This document shows, one piece after another, positions 1 to 7,202 of a stretch of DNA of 37,382 nt. The number at the start of each line of letters is the position of its first letter. Positions within the stretch are counted from its first letter, which is position 1. The position numbers were made by a program, and so were the translations under genes. Under the pieces are notes generated by a model. That model was given only the letters and a program-made list of their open reading frames with translations. It did not search any database and had not been told where the DNA came from. This DNA comes from Spirosoma fluviale (GTDB lineage Bacteria > Bacteroidota > Bacteroidia > Cytophagales > Spirosomataceae). Location: contig CAMCYZ010000012.1 of assembly GCA_945885545.1 (NCBI GenBank), positions 1 through 37,382 of the forward strand, in the 5' to 3' direction.

Positions 1-1112
1 CTGTCTTCGGTGAAGGCTTTCTGGGTGGCTTCTGCTTTTCCCCAATATTCCTTAAAAACATTGTCTCCTTTTATCTGGATTTCACCCGGTATTTCTTCTT
101 TTTCGATTACGCCGTTTTCGTCCATTAGCCTCACCGAAACGCCCGGGAGCGGATTGCCGATATAGCCGGCTTTTCGCTCGCCGTCATAGGGATTGCTGAT
201 GCCCATACCTATTTCGGTCATGCCGTAGCGTTCTAACAAACTATGACCCGATATCTCCAACCATTTGTCCATCACAGACACCGGCAAAGCAGCTGACCCC
301 GAAACCATCAGCCTGAATTTCTTGAGATTTTCGGTTATCTGGGCTTTCTCCGATTCTGGCAAATTATCCCAATAGGTAATGAGCTTAAAATAGATAGTAG
401 GCACCGCCATAAAGACATTGATTTTGCCCAAAGCAAATGCCCCAAAGAGTTTTTCAGGACTGAAGCCATCCAAAAACTCCACCGTGGCACCCGACCACAA
501 AGCACAAGAAATGACGTTGATAATGCCATGCACATGGTGAAGTGGCAACACACAAACGGTATGGTCAGCAGAAGTCCAATGCCAAGCAGCTACCAAAGTG
601 CTTATTTGAGCCTGCAGATTAGCATGGGTTGTGACTACGCCTTTGGGTAAACTCGTGGTGCCGCTGGTGTAGAGAATCATGGCATTGCGTTCGGTGGAAA
701 TCTCGGGCAACTGGCAAGTATCTTCTAACTGAAAATCAGTTATTCTATAAAAAGCAAAAGTCTTAGCATGCACCAATGGCTTCAGTATTTCTTCATATTC
801 AGGTCCTGCTATGACTATTTCGGCACCTGTATCCTCTATCACGTATTTCAAGGAAGGCAAGGGATAGGTAATACAAAGCGGCACCGCCACACCACCAGCC
901 TGCCAAATGCCCCACTGAAAAGCCACATAATCAAACCCCGGAGCAACCATAAATGCCACACGTTTTTGGTGTAAATCTCCTGCTCCATTTAGGAGTTTGG
1001 TGGCTATTTGCGTAGATTTTGAACATAAATCTTGATATGAAAAACCTTTGCCTTTATCTAAAATGGCACGTTTGTCTCCTAAATTCTCGGCATTTAATAT
1101 TAATTGAAGCAT
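1..1112 (-). CDS. Malonyl-CoA synthetase-like acyl-CoA ligase (MatB/ACSF3 type), 3' end outside window
   Basis: This is the N-terminal 370 codons of an AMP-forming acyl-CoA synthetase; the gene runs off the left edge. Family members activate a carboxylic acid with ATP to an acyl-adenylate and then to the CoA thioester. The P-loop motif reads TSGTTSLPKGV, followed by LPLHHVHG, INVFMAVPTIY, RLMVSGSAALP and LERYGMTEIGM. From memory this run of motifs matches ACSF3/MatB malonyl-CoA synthetases better than long-chain acyl-CoA ligases. The usual Gly after TSGTT is Ser here. The ATG at 1110-1112 is preceded by TTTTAGGA, and a -7 box lies about 60 bp upstream. The region encoding the catalytic Lys of the C-terminal domain is not in the window, so activity cannot be judged. 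A medium-chain or methylmalonyl substrate is an alternative. Confidence 0.88.
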   Translation of the reverse strand, partial: MLQLILNAENLGDKRAILDKGKGFSYQDLCSKSTQIATKLLNGAGDLHQKRVAFMVAPGFDYVAFQWGIWQAGGVAVPLCITYPLPSLKYVIEDTGAEIVIAGPEYEEILKPLVHAKTFAFYRITDFQLEDTCQLPEISTERNAMILYTSGTTSLPKGVVTTHANLQAQISTLVAAWHWTSADHTVCVLPLHHVHGIINVISCALWSGATVEFLDGFSPEKLFGAFALGKINVFMAVPTIYFKLITYWDNLPESEKAQITENLKKFRLMVSGSAALPVSVMDKWLEISGHSLLERYGMTEIGMGISNPYDGERKAGYIGNPLPGVSVRLMDENGVIEKEEIPGEIQIKGDNVFKEYWGKAEATQKAFTED

Positions 1113-1172
1113 TCCTAAAAGTTATAATTCATATTACGAACAAGATTTTTACAATAAAATCAACCTAAAATA

Positions 1173-1180
1173 CAAATGTA
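1173..1180 (-). promoter_or_regulatory. -7 promoter element (TACATTTG) for the acyl-CoA ligase gene
   Basis: The minus strand reads TACATTTG, a perfect match to the Bacteroidota -7 consensus TAnnTTTG, 60 bp upstream of the ATG. No convincing -33 TTTG was found at the expected distance. Confidence 0.5.
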
Positions 1181-1427
1181 GTTTCAGAAATATCCTTTAG
1201 AAAACATTTACCAAAAAATGATTTATCATTATTCAAATAAATAATTTACGCTTGTCACTTCAACATCCTATCTTTTTCTAAAAATCCTCCAAAGGGCTAA
1301 ATTAAGCCTACATTAAATAGCATTGTAACATTCTACCCAATGCTTGCACTATTCATATATACATGGTACTATTCCCATATTATCGTGGCATCCTGTAAAG
1401 AACTTTCATTTTCTACTATTTATACAA

Positions 1428-1459
1428 TTGACTTGTATTCAATTTGTTCTGTACATTTG
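1428..1459 (+). promoter_or_regulatory. Bacteroidota-type promoter of the small secreted protein gene
   Basis: A -33 TTG at 1428-1430 is followed after 21 nt by TACATTTG at 1452-1459, which matches TAnnTTTG. This predicts a start near 1465 and a leader of roughly 85 nt before the ATG at 1552, longer than the other leaders in this window. Confidence 0.6.
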
Positions 1460-1551
1460 CAACATCAAAGGTTTTCTAGAACGGTAGATTTACTCGAGTA
1501 CAAAAACAAGATTTAAATTTTTATCAAATTAGAAAACAAACAAAGAAAATT

Positions 1552-1935
1552 ATGAAAAAGCTTATTTTAACAGTTGCAGTTTTGATGGGAGTATCAGCTG
1601 CAAACAACACTTTCGCCAACGACAATTTCAACAGAATCAAAATCGTTGAGATCAAAGCTGAAGCTACCGAGCTTCAAGTAAAGGCCCTCAAAGGCCTTAA
1701 GTTCCAATTGACCTTAGACCATCTCGATAAAAAAACATACATAGCTATCAAAGACGCAAGCGGAGAAGTATTCCACAGCGAATACGTTGCTAAATCTACT
1801 ACCTTCAGCAAGTTGTATGACTTGTCTGCTTTGATAGATGGCGAGTATTTCTTTGAGGTGGTCATCGGAAAAGAGAAATTAGTAAAAAACTTCCAGATAG
1901 CTACAAACGTAACACGAACTGCTACTGCCCAGTAA
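1552..1935 (+). CDS. Small secreted protein of unknown function
   Basis: The 127-residue product has a clear signal peptide (Lys-Lys, hydrophobic core, cleavage probably after NTFA near residue 22). The mature part, about 105 residues, is rich in alternating hydrophobic/polar strands and ends with a segment like GEYFFEVVIGKEKLVKNFQI. This looks like a single immunoglobulin-like or sorting-domain-type beta sandwich, as is common in small Bacteroidota secreted proteins; I recognise no named family. The gene stands alone, with its own promoter and a terminator 40 bp after the stop. Confidence 0.8.
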   Translation: MKKLILTVAVLMGVSAANNTFANDNFNRIKIVEIKAEATELQVKALKGLKFQLTLDHLDKKTYIAIKDASGEVFHSEYVAKSTTFSKLYDLSALIDGEYFFEVVIGKEKLVKNFQIATNVTRTATAQ

Positions 1936-1974
1936 TAGTTTGACCTTGTAGCCGAATCTAAAAAACCTTTGAAG

Positions 1975-2006
1975 AAAAACCCAAGTTATGATAGCTTGGG
2001 TTTTTT
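1975..2006. terminator. Bidirectional intrinsic terminator
   Basis: The stem is AAAAACCCAAG/CTTGGGTTTTT (11 bp, loop about 9 nt), with an A-tract on the left and a T-tract on the right, so it can work in both directions. It serves the secreted protein gene (plus) and the TumE-like gene (minus), whose stop codon at 1986-1988 lies in the loop. Confidence 0.85.
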
Positions 2007-2357
2007 ATTTAAAACTGCATTTATTAATACTATTATTTCCTCAAAACTAATGTCATGGCTTGTTTCTATTTCTCCATTTGCTAGATGTTTGTGGTGAGGG
2101 AATGTTTCGATATTTGAATGGTGCGGAGCATTATCCCATCTCGCTATCAATTCCCCTATTTTACTCTGCCAGTGAAATGAGTACTTTCTTCCTGTTTTTG
2201 AAAGATACTCTCTATAATGCAATTCAGATTCATCATTAAAAATCAATCTGATATTGATATAGAATGCATCAGTTGTATTTCGAAAATCATTGATGGTGTA
2301 ATATTTAACTAAAGATTGGTCATCAAGCCATTTGAAAATTTCCATGCTTAATTTCAT
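1986..2357 (-). CDS. TumE-like toxin (DUF6516 family)
   Basis: The 123-residue protein carries the signature RWDNAPHH (residues 73-80) followed by FPHHKH (86-91). I associate these with the TumE/DUF6516 toxin family, partner of TumA antitoxins. Known members inhibit growth, probably as ribonucleases; that is family knowledge, not seen here. The reading frame overlaps the upstream antitoxin-like gene by 35 bp, typical of translationally coupled pairs. An internal ATG at 2345 (Met5) is an equally possible start and would reduce the overlap to 23 bp. The stop codon lies inside the bidirectional terminator. Confidence 0.75.
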   Translation of the reverse strand: MKLSMEIFKWLDDQSLVKYYTINDFRNTTDAFYINIRLIFNDESELHYREYLSKTGRKYSFHWQSKIGELIARWDNAPHHSNIETFPHHKHLANGEIETSHDISFEEIIVLINAVLNKKPKLS

Positions 2358-2589
2358 CCATTTTAGTTAAGATTTCTTCCAAAAATTCTTGATAGGCTTT
2401 CCATTCGATATAGTCGTCCCAAGCATCAAAATTTTCTACAGAAGAACTATTGATTTCTGTTTCAAAAGCGTCAAAATCAAGCTTGTATTTATTTTGAAAC
2501 AGCTCAACTTTTTCAATAATTACTTGCTTTTGAGCTGCATAATCAAGAAGAATCCAATTTGCAATCTGACTTTTAGAAAATATTTGCAT
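2323..2589 (-). CDS. TumA-like antitoxin partner
   Basis: The 88-residue, mostly helical acidic protein starts with MQIFSKSQ and lies upstream of, and overlapping, the TumE-like gene. The longer frame begins with TTG at 2607, but that codon lies inside a -7 promoter box (2605-2612), so it cannot be in the mRNA; the ATG at 2587-2589 is chosen instead. Assignment as TumA rests on position next to TumE and on size; the sequence has no DNA-binding motif that I can name with certainty. Confidence 0.65.
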   Translation of the reverse strand: MQIFSKSQIANWILLDYAAQKQVIIEKVELFQNKYKLDFDAFETEINSSSVENFDAWDDYIEWKAYQEFLEEILTKMDEIKHGNFQMA

Positions 2590-2604
2590 CAAACTATTTT
2601 TTAT

Positions 2605-2612
2605 CAAATTTA
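2605..2612 (-). promoter_or_regulatory. -7 promoter element (TAAATTTG) of the TumA/TumE-like pair
   Basis: The minus strand reads TAAATTTG, matching TAnnTTTG, 15 nt upstream of the ATG at 2589. This predicts a leader of only about 10 nt and decides the antitoxin start. Confidence 0.6.
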
Positions 2613-2727
2613 AATAAAGAGTATGATAATAGTACGTTTTTCATTCAAAAAATCTTTGTTAAACAACTTAGGCTTTCTTTAAAAACTTTAAAGTTTCATT
2701 GTTAAATTTTTTATCCCTCTTTTTTCT

Positions 2728-2735
2728 TAAATTTG
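2728..2735 (+). promoter_or_regulatory. -7 promoter element (TAAATTTG) of ffh
   Basis: TAAATTTG matches TAnnTTTG and lies 25 nt before the ffh ATG. A TTG at 2699-2701 is 26 nt further upstream, somewhat too far for a standard -33 element. Confidence 0.55.
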
Positions 2736-2760
2736 CACCTCAATTTCTAAATAAACAGGT

Positions 2761-4077
2761 ATGTTTCAGAATCTTCAGGACAAACTCAACGGTGCATTTA
2801 AGACCCTCAAGGGCAAAGGACGAATCACCGATGTAAATATAGCTAGTACAGTAAAAGAAATACGTCGTGCCTTGATGGACGCCGACGTTAACTATAAAGT
2901 AGCCAAAGACGTAACAGACAGGGTAAAACAAGAGGCTATCGATCGCAAGGTGATGATTGCGGTGGAACCGGGACAGCTTTTTGTAAAAATTGTACAGGAA
3001 CAGTTGCAGGACCTCATGGGTGGTATGGCCCAAACGGTAAATCTCAAAGGTTCCCCGGCTGTGGTTTTGATAGCGGGTTTGCAAGGTTCGGGTAAAACTA
3101 CTTTTTCGGGAAAATTTGCGGCGTATCTTAAAAAACAAGGAAAGCAAGTGATGTTGGTGGCCTGTGATGTTTATCGTCCGGCGGCCATCACGCAGTTGCA
3201 AGTACTTGGCGAGCAAATAGGCGTAGAAGTTTATGCTGAGCCAGATAACAAAGATGCCGTTTCGATAGCCAAAAATGGAGTAGCAGCAGCCAAAGTTAAA
3301 GGAAAAAGCATCGTGATTGTCGATACGGCTGGTCGTTTGGCAGTTGACGAGGTGATGATGAACGAGGTAGAAAACATCAAAAAAACCATTTCGCCTTCGG
3401 AGATTCTGTTCGTGGTGGATTCCATGACGGGTCAGGATGCTGTAAATACGGCTAAGACCTTCAATGAGCGTCTTGATTTTGACGGAGTTGTACTTACCAA
3501 GCTAGATGGTGACTCACGTGGTGGTGCGGCACTTTCTATCCGTACGGTGGTGGAGAAGCCTATCAAGTTTATGAGTACGGGAGAGAAAATGGAAGACTTG
3601 GACATTTTCCACCCTGATCGTATGGCCAGCAGAATCCTTGGCATGGGTGACGTGATATCGTTGGTAGAAAGAGCCCAGCAGGCTTTTGACGAAGACGAAG
3701 CCAAAAAGATGAACAAGAAGATGCGTGAGAACAGTTTTGATCTCAACGATTTTCTTTCGCAGTTGGATCAAATCAAGAAAATGGGTAATATCAAAGACGT
3801 AATGGGTATGATTCCGGGCATGGGATCGGCGGTGAAAGACCTCGACATCAGCAACGATTCATTTAAGCCTATTGAGTCTATCATAAAAAGTATGACACCT
3901 AAAGAGCGTGAACTACCCGAACTCATAGACGGAAGCCGCAGAAAGCGTATTGCTGGCGGAGCGGGTAGAACCATTCAGGAAGTAAACAACCTCTTGAAGC
4001 AGTTTGACCAAATGAAAAAAATGATGAAGAAGTTCAACAAAATGAGCCCAAGCGGCAAGTCCAGAATGTTTGGTTGA
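2761..4077 (+). CDS. ffh: Signal recognition particle GTPase Ffh
   Basis: The 438-residue protein, of normal family length, is the protein subunit of the signal recognition particle. It binds signal sequences and 4.5S RNA and docks ribosomes to FtsY at the membrane. The N domain (about 1-90) is followed by the G domain with G1 GLQGSGKTT (about 106-114), DTAGR (about 187-191) and TKLDGD (about 246-251), then the Met-rich M domain (about 320-438) with the IPGMG segment and the RNA-binding region near SRRKRIAGGAG. The ATG follows a -7 promoter box by 25 nt. The gene is monocistronic, ending in a strong terminator. No 4.5S RNA gene was recognised nearby. Confidence 0.98.
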   Translation: MFQNLQDKLNGAFKTLKGKGRITDVNIASTVKEIRRALMDADVNYKVAKDVTDRVKQEAIDRKVMIAVEPGQLFVKIVQEQLQDLMGGMAQTVNLKGSPAVVLIAGLQGSGKTTFSGKFAAYLKKQGKQVMLVACDVYRPAAITQLQVLGEQIGVEVYAEPDNKDAVSIAKNGVAAAKVKGKSIVIVDTAGRLAVDEVMMNEVENIKKTISPSEILFVVDSMTGQDAVNTAKTFNERLDFDGVVLTKLDGDSRGGAALSIRTVVEKPIKFMSTGEKMEDLDIFHPDRMASRILGMGDVISLVERAQQAFDEDEAKKMNKKMRENSFDLNDFLSQLDQIKKMGNIKDVMGMIPGMGSAVKDLDISNDSFKPIESIIKSMTPKERELPELIDGSRRKRIAGGAGRTIQEVNNLLKQFDQMKKMMKKFNKMSPSGKSRMFG

Positions 4078-4095
4078 TTACGCAAAAAACATATT

Positions 4096-4134
4096 AAAAA
4101 AGCCGTTTTGAGAAAACTCCGAACGGCTTTTTTT
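4096..4134. terminator. Bidirectional intrinsic terminator after ffh
   Basis: The stem AAAAAAGCCGTT/AACGGCTTTTTT has a 14-nt loop and is flanked by A- and T-tracts. It terminates ffh on the plus strand and the convergent lipoprotein gene on the minus strand; the lipoprotein stop codon (4133-4135) overlaps the T-tract. Confidence 0.88.
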
Positions 4135-5035
4135 ATTTCTTAGAATAATAATAAAGTTTTGGAGGGTTAGGTGTATTTCCTCTCTCACTTATGGTATAAT
4201 AGCCTTTGGCCTGGTAGTCCCAACAGATAGATTCTCCTTGTGGTTCTTGAATATATGGTGCTCCGACGTCTCTAGTACGTGAAAGAGCCTGAAAAACGGA
4301 TTCGTTAGCTTTACGTTTCCAATAAAATACCGCAATATAAGTCTTGAGCAAAATCTCATCGCCGTCTGCAGAAATATCTCCACCAACAATGCCCCAATAT
4401 GGAATAACACCCATATATTCAGCTTCAAAGGGTTGGTTGACAGGTTGAGGGTATTTTAGCCTAAAAACCTTAACATTAAATTGGTCCTTAGTAATTACAT
4501 ACAAATCTTTGGTTTTTGGCTCCAAGAGGAGCGTCTCTGAGTTGTTTGACTCCTTGTTTGGGTAAAAAAACTGAATGGCATCAACTTTTCCTACAAAATT
4601 CACACTCGAATTTGGCTCCTCAAACCTATAAATAGTATATTGCTTATGTACGTTTCCGTTATCTCCAATATCCGCGGCATAAATGTAACTTTTACCAATT
4701 TCTGGTCCATCGCCTGTGGCTAAATCTTCCCAGTCGCGGTTATGACCATTGATATTTACAAATTTCTGATAAGAACCGTCTTTTGAAAACACATGATAAC
4801 CTGCGGCTGCCTCGCTATCATCTACAATGAAAAGACTTCCGAAATACAATCTAGAAGGAGCTATACCGGAAGCTTCATTCGTTTTGTCAAGAGGTGTATC
4901 GAATATTTGCGGAACCGAATTAAATTGAGTGGTTGAGTCCTTTAAAATAGGTTTAGGTTCACCACCATCACTGCCGAACAAAAAGCACGAATTTAAACCT
5001 AGACTTATGAGGATAAATACCAATAATCTCTTCAA
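4133..5035 (-). CDS. Lipoprotein with probable beta-propeller fold, function unknown
   Basis: The 300-residue product has a lipoprotein signal, MKRLLVFILISLGLNSC, with the lipidated Cys at 17. Segments such as EASGIAPSR, NRDWEDLATG and YIYAADIGDNG repeat the short strand-turn-strand pattern of phytase-like or SMP-30-like beta-propellers, and the DWED/DIGDN pattern suggests bound Ca2+. Substrate and activity are unknown. The only start that keeps the signal peptide is TTG at 5033-5035; there is no in-frame ATG nearby, so this is an unusual start. It lies 61 bp downstream of hemH and may be co-transcribed with it. Confidence 0.78.
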   Translation of the reverse strand: MKRLLVFILISLGLNSCFLFGSDGGEPKPILKDSTTQFNSVPQIFDTPLDKTNEASGIAPSRLYFGSLFIVDDSEAAAGYHVFSKDGSYQKFVNINGHNRDWEDLATGDGPEIGKSYIYAADIGDNGNVHKQYTIYRFEEPNSSVNFVGKVDAIQFFYPNKESNNSETLLLEPKTKDLYVITKDQFNVKVFRLKYPQPVNQPFEAEYMGVIPYWGIVGGDISADGDEILLKTYIAVFYWKRKANESVFQALSRTRDVGAPYIQEPQGESICWDYQAKGYYTISERGNTPNPPKLYYYSKK

Positions 5036-5096
5036 ACTTCTGATTCTTTATTTTGGAAACGTAAAAAAGATTCCTTTCATTAAACTTTCAATAAAT

Positions 5097-6131
5097 TTAT
5101 TTTTGGTGGCTATTTTCCAAAACCAATTCCTCGAGCAAATTCACCCAATTCTCCGAGTCATTAAGGCTCTCCACCAAATCCCATTTTTCTCCGCCGTGTT
5201 CCTCAAAAAGTTCTTTGTATTCGTCTCCAACTTCAATGGTCGTCTCCAAACAATCCGAAACAAAAGCGGGCGAAAATGCCAAGACACTTTTTATGCCTTT
5301 TTTGCCAAATTCTTCGATAACATCATCACTATAAGGCTTTATCCAAGGCGTACTGCCAAGTCTCGACTGAAAACTTGTAGTATATGTTCCCTCTTTCAAA
5401 CCTAACTCTTTCACCAAAAGACGAGTAGTTTCAAAACACTGGGCTCGGTAGCAATGTTGGTTTTTCTCTGTAATGTTGTCACAACAAGTTCCAAACTTAC
5501 ATACATTGTGACAATCTCCTTTGGTTATTTGTCGCTCAGGTATACCGTGGTAAGAAAACAGAAAATGCTCATAATCAAACTTTTCCATGTGTTTGCGGGC
5601 ATTTGCTGCGAAACCAGCTATAAATTTTGGATAATCATAGAAGTTATTGACGATTTTTATTTCAGGTATCACCAACCATTTCGATAGGACCTCCATAACC
5701 TTTTGATACACCGATCCGCTAGAGGCCGAGGCATAATGCGGAAACAAAGGAATAACGATTAAATCCTTAATACCTGAGGTTTGAAACTCATCCAACTTGG
5801 ACTGAATAGAAGGATTTTGGTATCTCATGGCCAACTTTACAATATATTGGTCGCCCAATTTTGTTTGTAAGTCACGCTCATTGGCTAGGCCGTAAATCTT
5901 GAGTGGAGAACCGTTTTCTGTCCACAATTCTCTATATATCTTGGCCGATTTAGGTGATCTAAATGGAGCAATAATAGCATTGACCAACAACCACCGGGGT
6001 ACCGCCGGTATGTCCAACACCCGCTCGTCCCACAAAAACTCTCTTAAATATTTTCTAACATCTGGCACACTAGGTGAATCAGGCGTTCCTAAGTTTACCA
6101 ACAATACGCCCGTTTTTAACTCTTTACTCAC
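5097..6131 (-). CDS. hemH: Ferrochelatase
   Basis: The 344-residue protein inserts Fe2+ into protoporphyrin IX (or coproporphyrin III), the last or next-to-last step of heme synthesis. The N-terminal LLVNLGTPDSP, the metal-site His195 in SYHGIPERQ and the Glu296 in SDCLET are all present. Unusually, residues 207-232 hold six cysteines (207, 211, 216, 217, 227, 232) in an insertion right after the catalytic His loop, where E. coli HemH has a short stretch; a seventh is Cys294. This resembles internal [2Fe-2S] ligand sets in some bacterial ferrochelatases. The start is GTG, overlapping the upstream gene's stop (GTGA, 4 nt), so translation is probably coupled. Confidence 0.96.
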   Translation of the reverse strand: MSKELKTGVLLVNLGTPDSPSVPDVRKYLREFLWDERVLDIPAVPRWLLVNAIIAPFRSPKSAKIYRELWTENGSPLKIYGLANERDLQTKLGDQYIVKLAMRYQNPSIQSKLDEFQTSGIKDLIVIPLFPHYASASSGSVYQKVMEVLSKWLVIPEIKIVNNFYDYPKFIAGFAANARKHMEKFDYEHFLFSYHGIPERQITKGDCHNVCKFGTCCDNITEKNQHCYRAQCFETTRLLVKELGLKEGTYTTSFQSRLGSTPWIKPYSDDVIEEFGKKGIKSVLAFSPAFVSDCLETTIEVGDEYKELFEEHGGEKWDLVESLNDSENWVNLLEELVLENSHQK

Positions 6132-6859
6132 TTTATTAATTCTGGTTTTTTAAAATCTGTAAAAACACTTTCGTCAAGTTTCTGATAAACCGCTATATCA
6201 GTCAACTTTCTTTCTCCTCTATCGCCCGAAAGCAATATTTTGCCATACATTTTATAATCTTTCCAAGGCATTGTAAATCTTGGTTTTTGGTCGGCAAAAT
6301 TACCAAAATGACTCCATTGTGTAATCAAATGTGATTGCTTGTCGAAATAAATCCAATATTTATTATTTGGAGTTACACCGACTTCTTTAAAGGTCATTTC
6401 TAAATATTCGGCTTCATTTCCATCAGCTGTTTTAGCCTCACCCAAATATTTGAGACTTACTCCTGGATCGCTTAGTTTCCAAGGCATCACTAGCCAATAA
6501 GAGTGGTTTATCCAAATTCTCTTGGCTTCTTCCAAAAACTTGTTCAGGCTGTCAGGATGCGTTTGCTCAACACCTTTTTTCCAAATTTTACCCGTCTTGT
6601 CGTTTATATTGAGGATATACACCGAATTTTCTTTCAAAAAATCAATTCTTACACGGCTTTTGTGTTTATCCCAAGTCAAAGACTGGTTTCCAAAAAAAGT
6701 CCAATGTAGGTATCGGGTTTTGTCGTAGTATTTTTGGCCACCCATGGCTTCCAAAACCTTAGCTTTTAGTATTTCTACGTCTTGTGCACGCAGTTGGCTG
6801 CCCCAAACCAACAGTAGCATAACGAAAGATATTTTTTTGAGAAAACTGTATTTTGTCAT
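6128..6859 (-). CDS. Secreted LolA-like (possibly DUF6503) protein
   Basis: The 243-residue protein has a signal peptide ending near LRAQ (residue 25). The mature part resembles the LolA/LppX-type half-barrel: a long N-terminal helix (ILKAKVLEAMGGQKYY), then strand-rich segments such as RYLHWTFFGNQSLTWD and YWIYFDKQSHLITQW. The segment YWLVMPWKLSDPGV recalls DUF6503 proteins, which are periplasmic and of unknown role. It could bind a lipid or hydrophobic ligand, but that is inference from fold. It is directly coupled to hemH by a 4-nt overlap, which may mean a link to envelope heme handling. Confidence 0.72.
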   Translation of the reverse strand: MTKYSFLKKISFVMLLLVWGSQLRAQDVEILKAKVLEAMGGQKYYDKTRYLHWTFFGNQSLTWDKHKSRVRIDFLKENSVYILNINDKTGKIWKKGVEQTHPDSLNKFLEEAKRIWINHSYWLVMPWKLSDPGVSLKYLGEAKTADGNEAEYLEMTFKEVGVTPNNKYWIYFDKQSHLITQWSHFGNFADQKPRFTMPWKDYKMYGKILLSGDRGERKLTDIAVYQKLDESVFTDFKKPELIK

Positions 6860-7200
6860 ATTTTTTATTAATTAAAATGCCTTATTTTGGTCTTCAAAAA
6901 TGAGCGAATATCTTAAAATCAGAATATATTCTGCAAATTTTCGCTAGTAAACTAATCTCGAACTCAATTTATAATAACAGCAATCATGAAACAAGGCACC
7001 AACAATTTAGAAAACTCAAACACTTATTCTGGCTTAGGTATCAAGGATTGCCTACGGTTGATAGGCATTAAGGAACTAACAGCTAACATTTACGCGGTTC
7101 CTCGGGGCAAAAAGCCGAAATCTGAGTTACTGCCAGCTTAAAATCTTTTCAAGCAAATGCGTTTTATATAACAAAAACCTCTTCAGGAGGTTTTTGTTTT
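6860..7200. other. Intergenic region of 341 bp with a palindrome and a small ORF
   Basis: The gap lies between the LolA-like gene (minus, reading away) and the PurF-like gene (minus, ending here). It contains a 14-bp perfect palindrome, CAGAATATATTCTG at 6920-6933, which could be an operator; a 51-codon ORF on the plus strand; and a terminator. I found no clear -7 box for the LolA-like gene. Confidence 0.55.
6986..7141 (+). CDS. Possible small protein of 51 residues, or part of a small RNA gene
   Basis: The ORF starts at ATG 6986, reads MKQGTNNLENSNTYSGLG and ends in VPRGKKPKSELLPA, with a basic C-terminal half. It is followed after about 30 bp by a strong terminator in the same direction. 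I do not recognise the family. Codon usage includes G/C-ending codons unlike random intergenic DNA here. The DNA also has a 6-bp hairpin TGCCTA/TAGGCA inside the ORF, so a structured small RNA is an alternative. No matching -7 box was found upstream. Confidence 0.4.
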   Translation: MKQGTNNLENSNTYSGLGIKDCLRLIGIKELTANIYAVPRGKKPKSELLPA

Positions 7201-7202
7201 TT
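7171..7202. terminator. Bidirectional intrinsic terminator
   Basis: AAAAACCTC/GAGGTTTTT forms a perfect 9-bp stem with a 5-nt loop, followed by TGTTTTTT. It can end the small plus-strand ORF and, through its A-tract, the PurF-like gene on the minus strand, whose stop codon touches it at 7201. Confidence 0.85.

Larger units (their letters stand above)
1113..1551. other. Divergent intergenic region, 439 bp
   Basis: This AT-rich gap lies between the divergent acyl-CoA ligase gene (minus) and the small secreted protein gene (plus). It holds a -7 box for each direction. I see no further ORF, hairpin or repeat in the middle part (about 1200-1420). Confidence 0.6.

Noticed and set aside
2740-3216. 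158-residue minus-strand ORF
   Set aside because: It lies antisense to ffh, has no recognisable motif, and ffh coding in this region is certain.
4929-5405. 158-residue plus-strand ORF
   Set aside because: It spans the antisense of the lipoprotein start and of the ferrochelatase 3' half; composition is that of a shadow frame.
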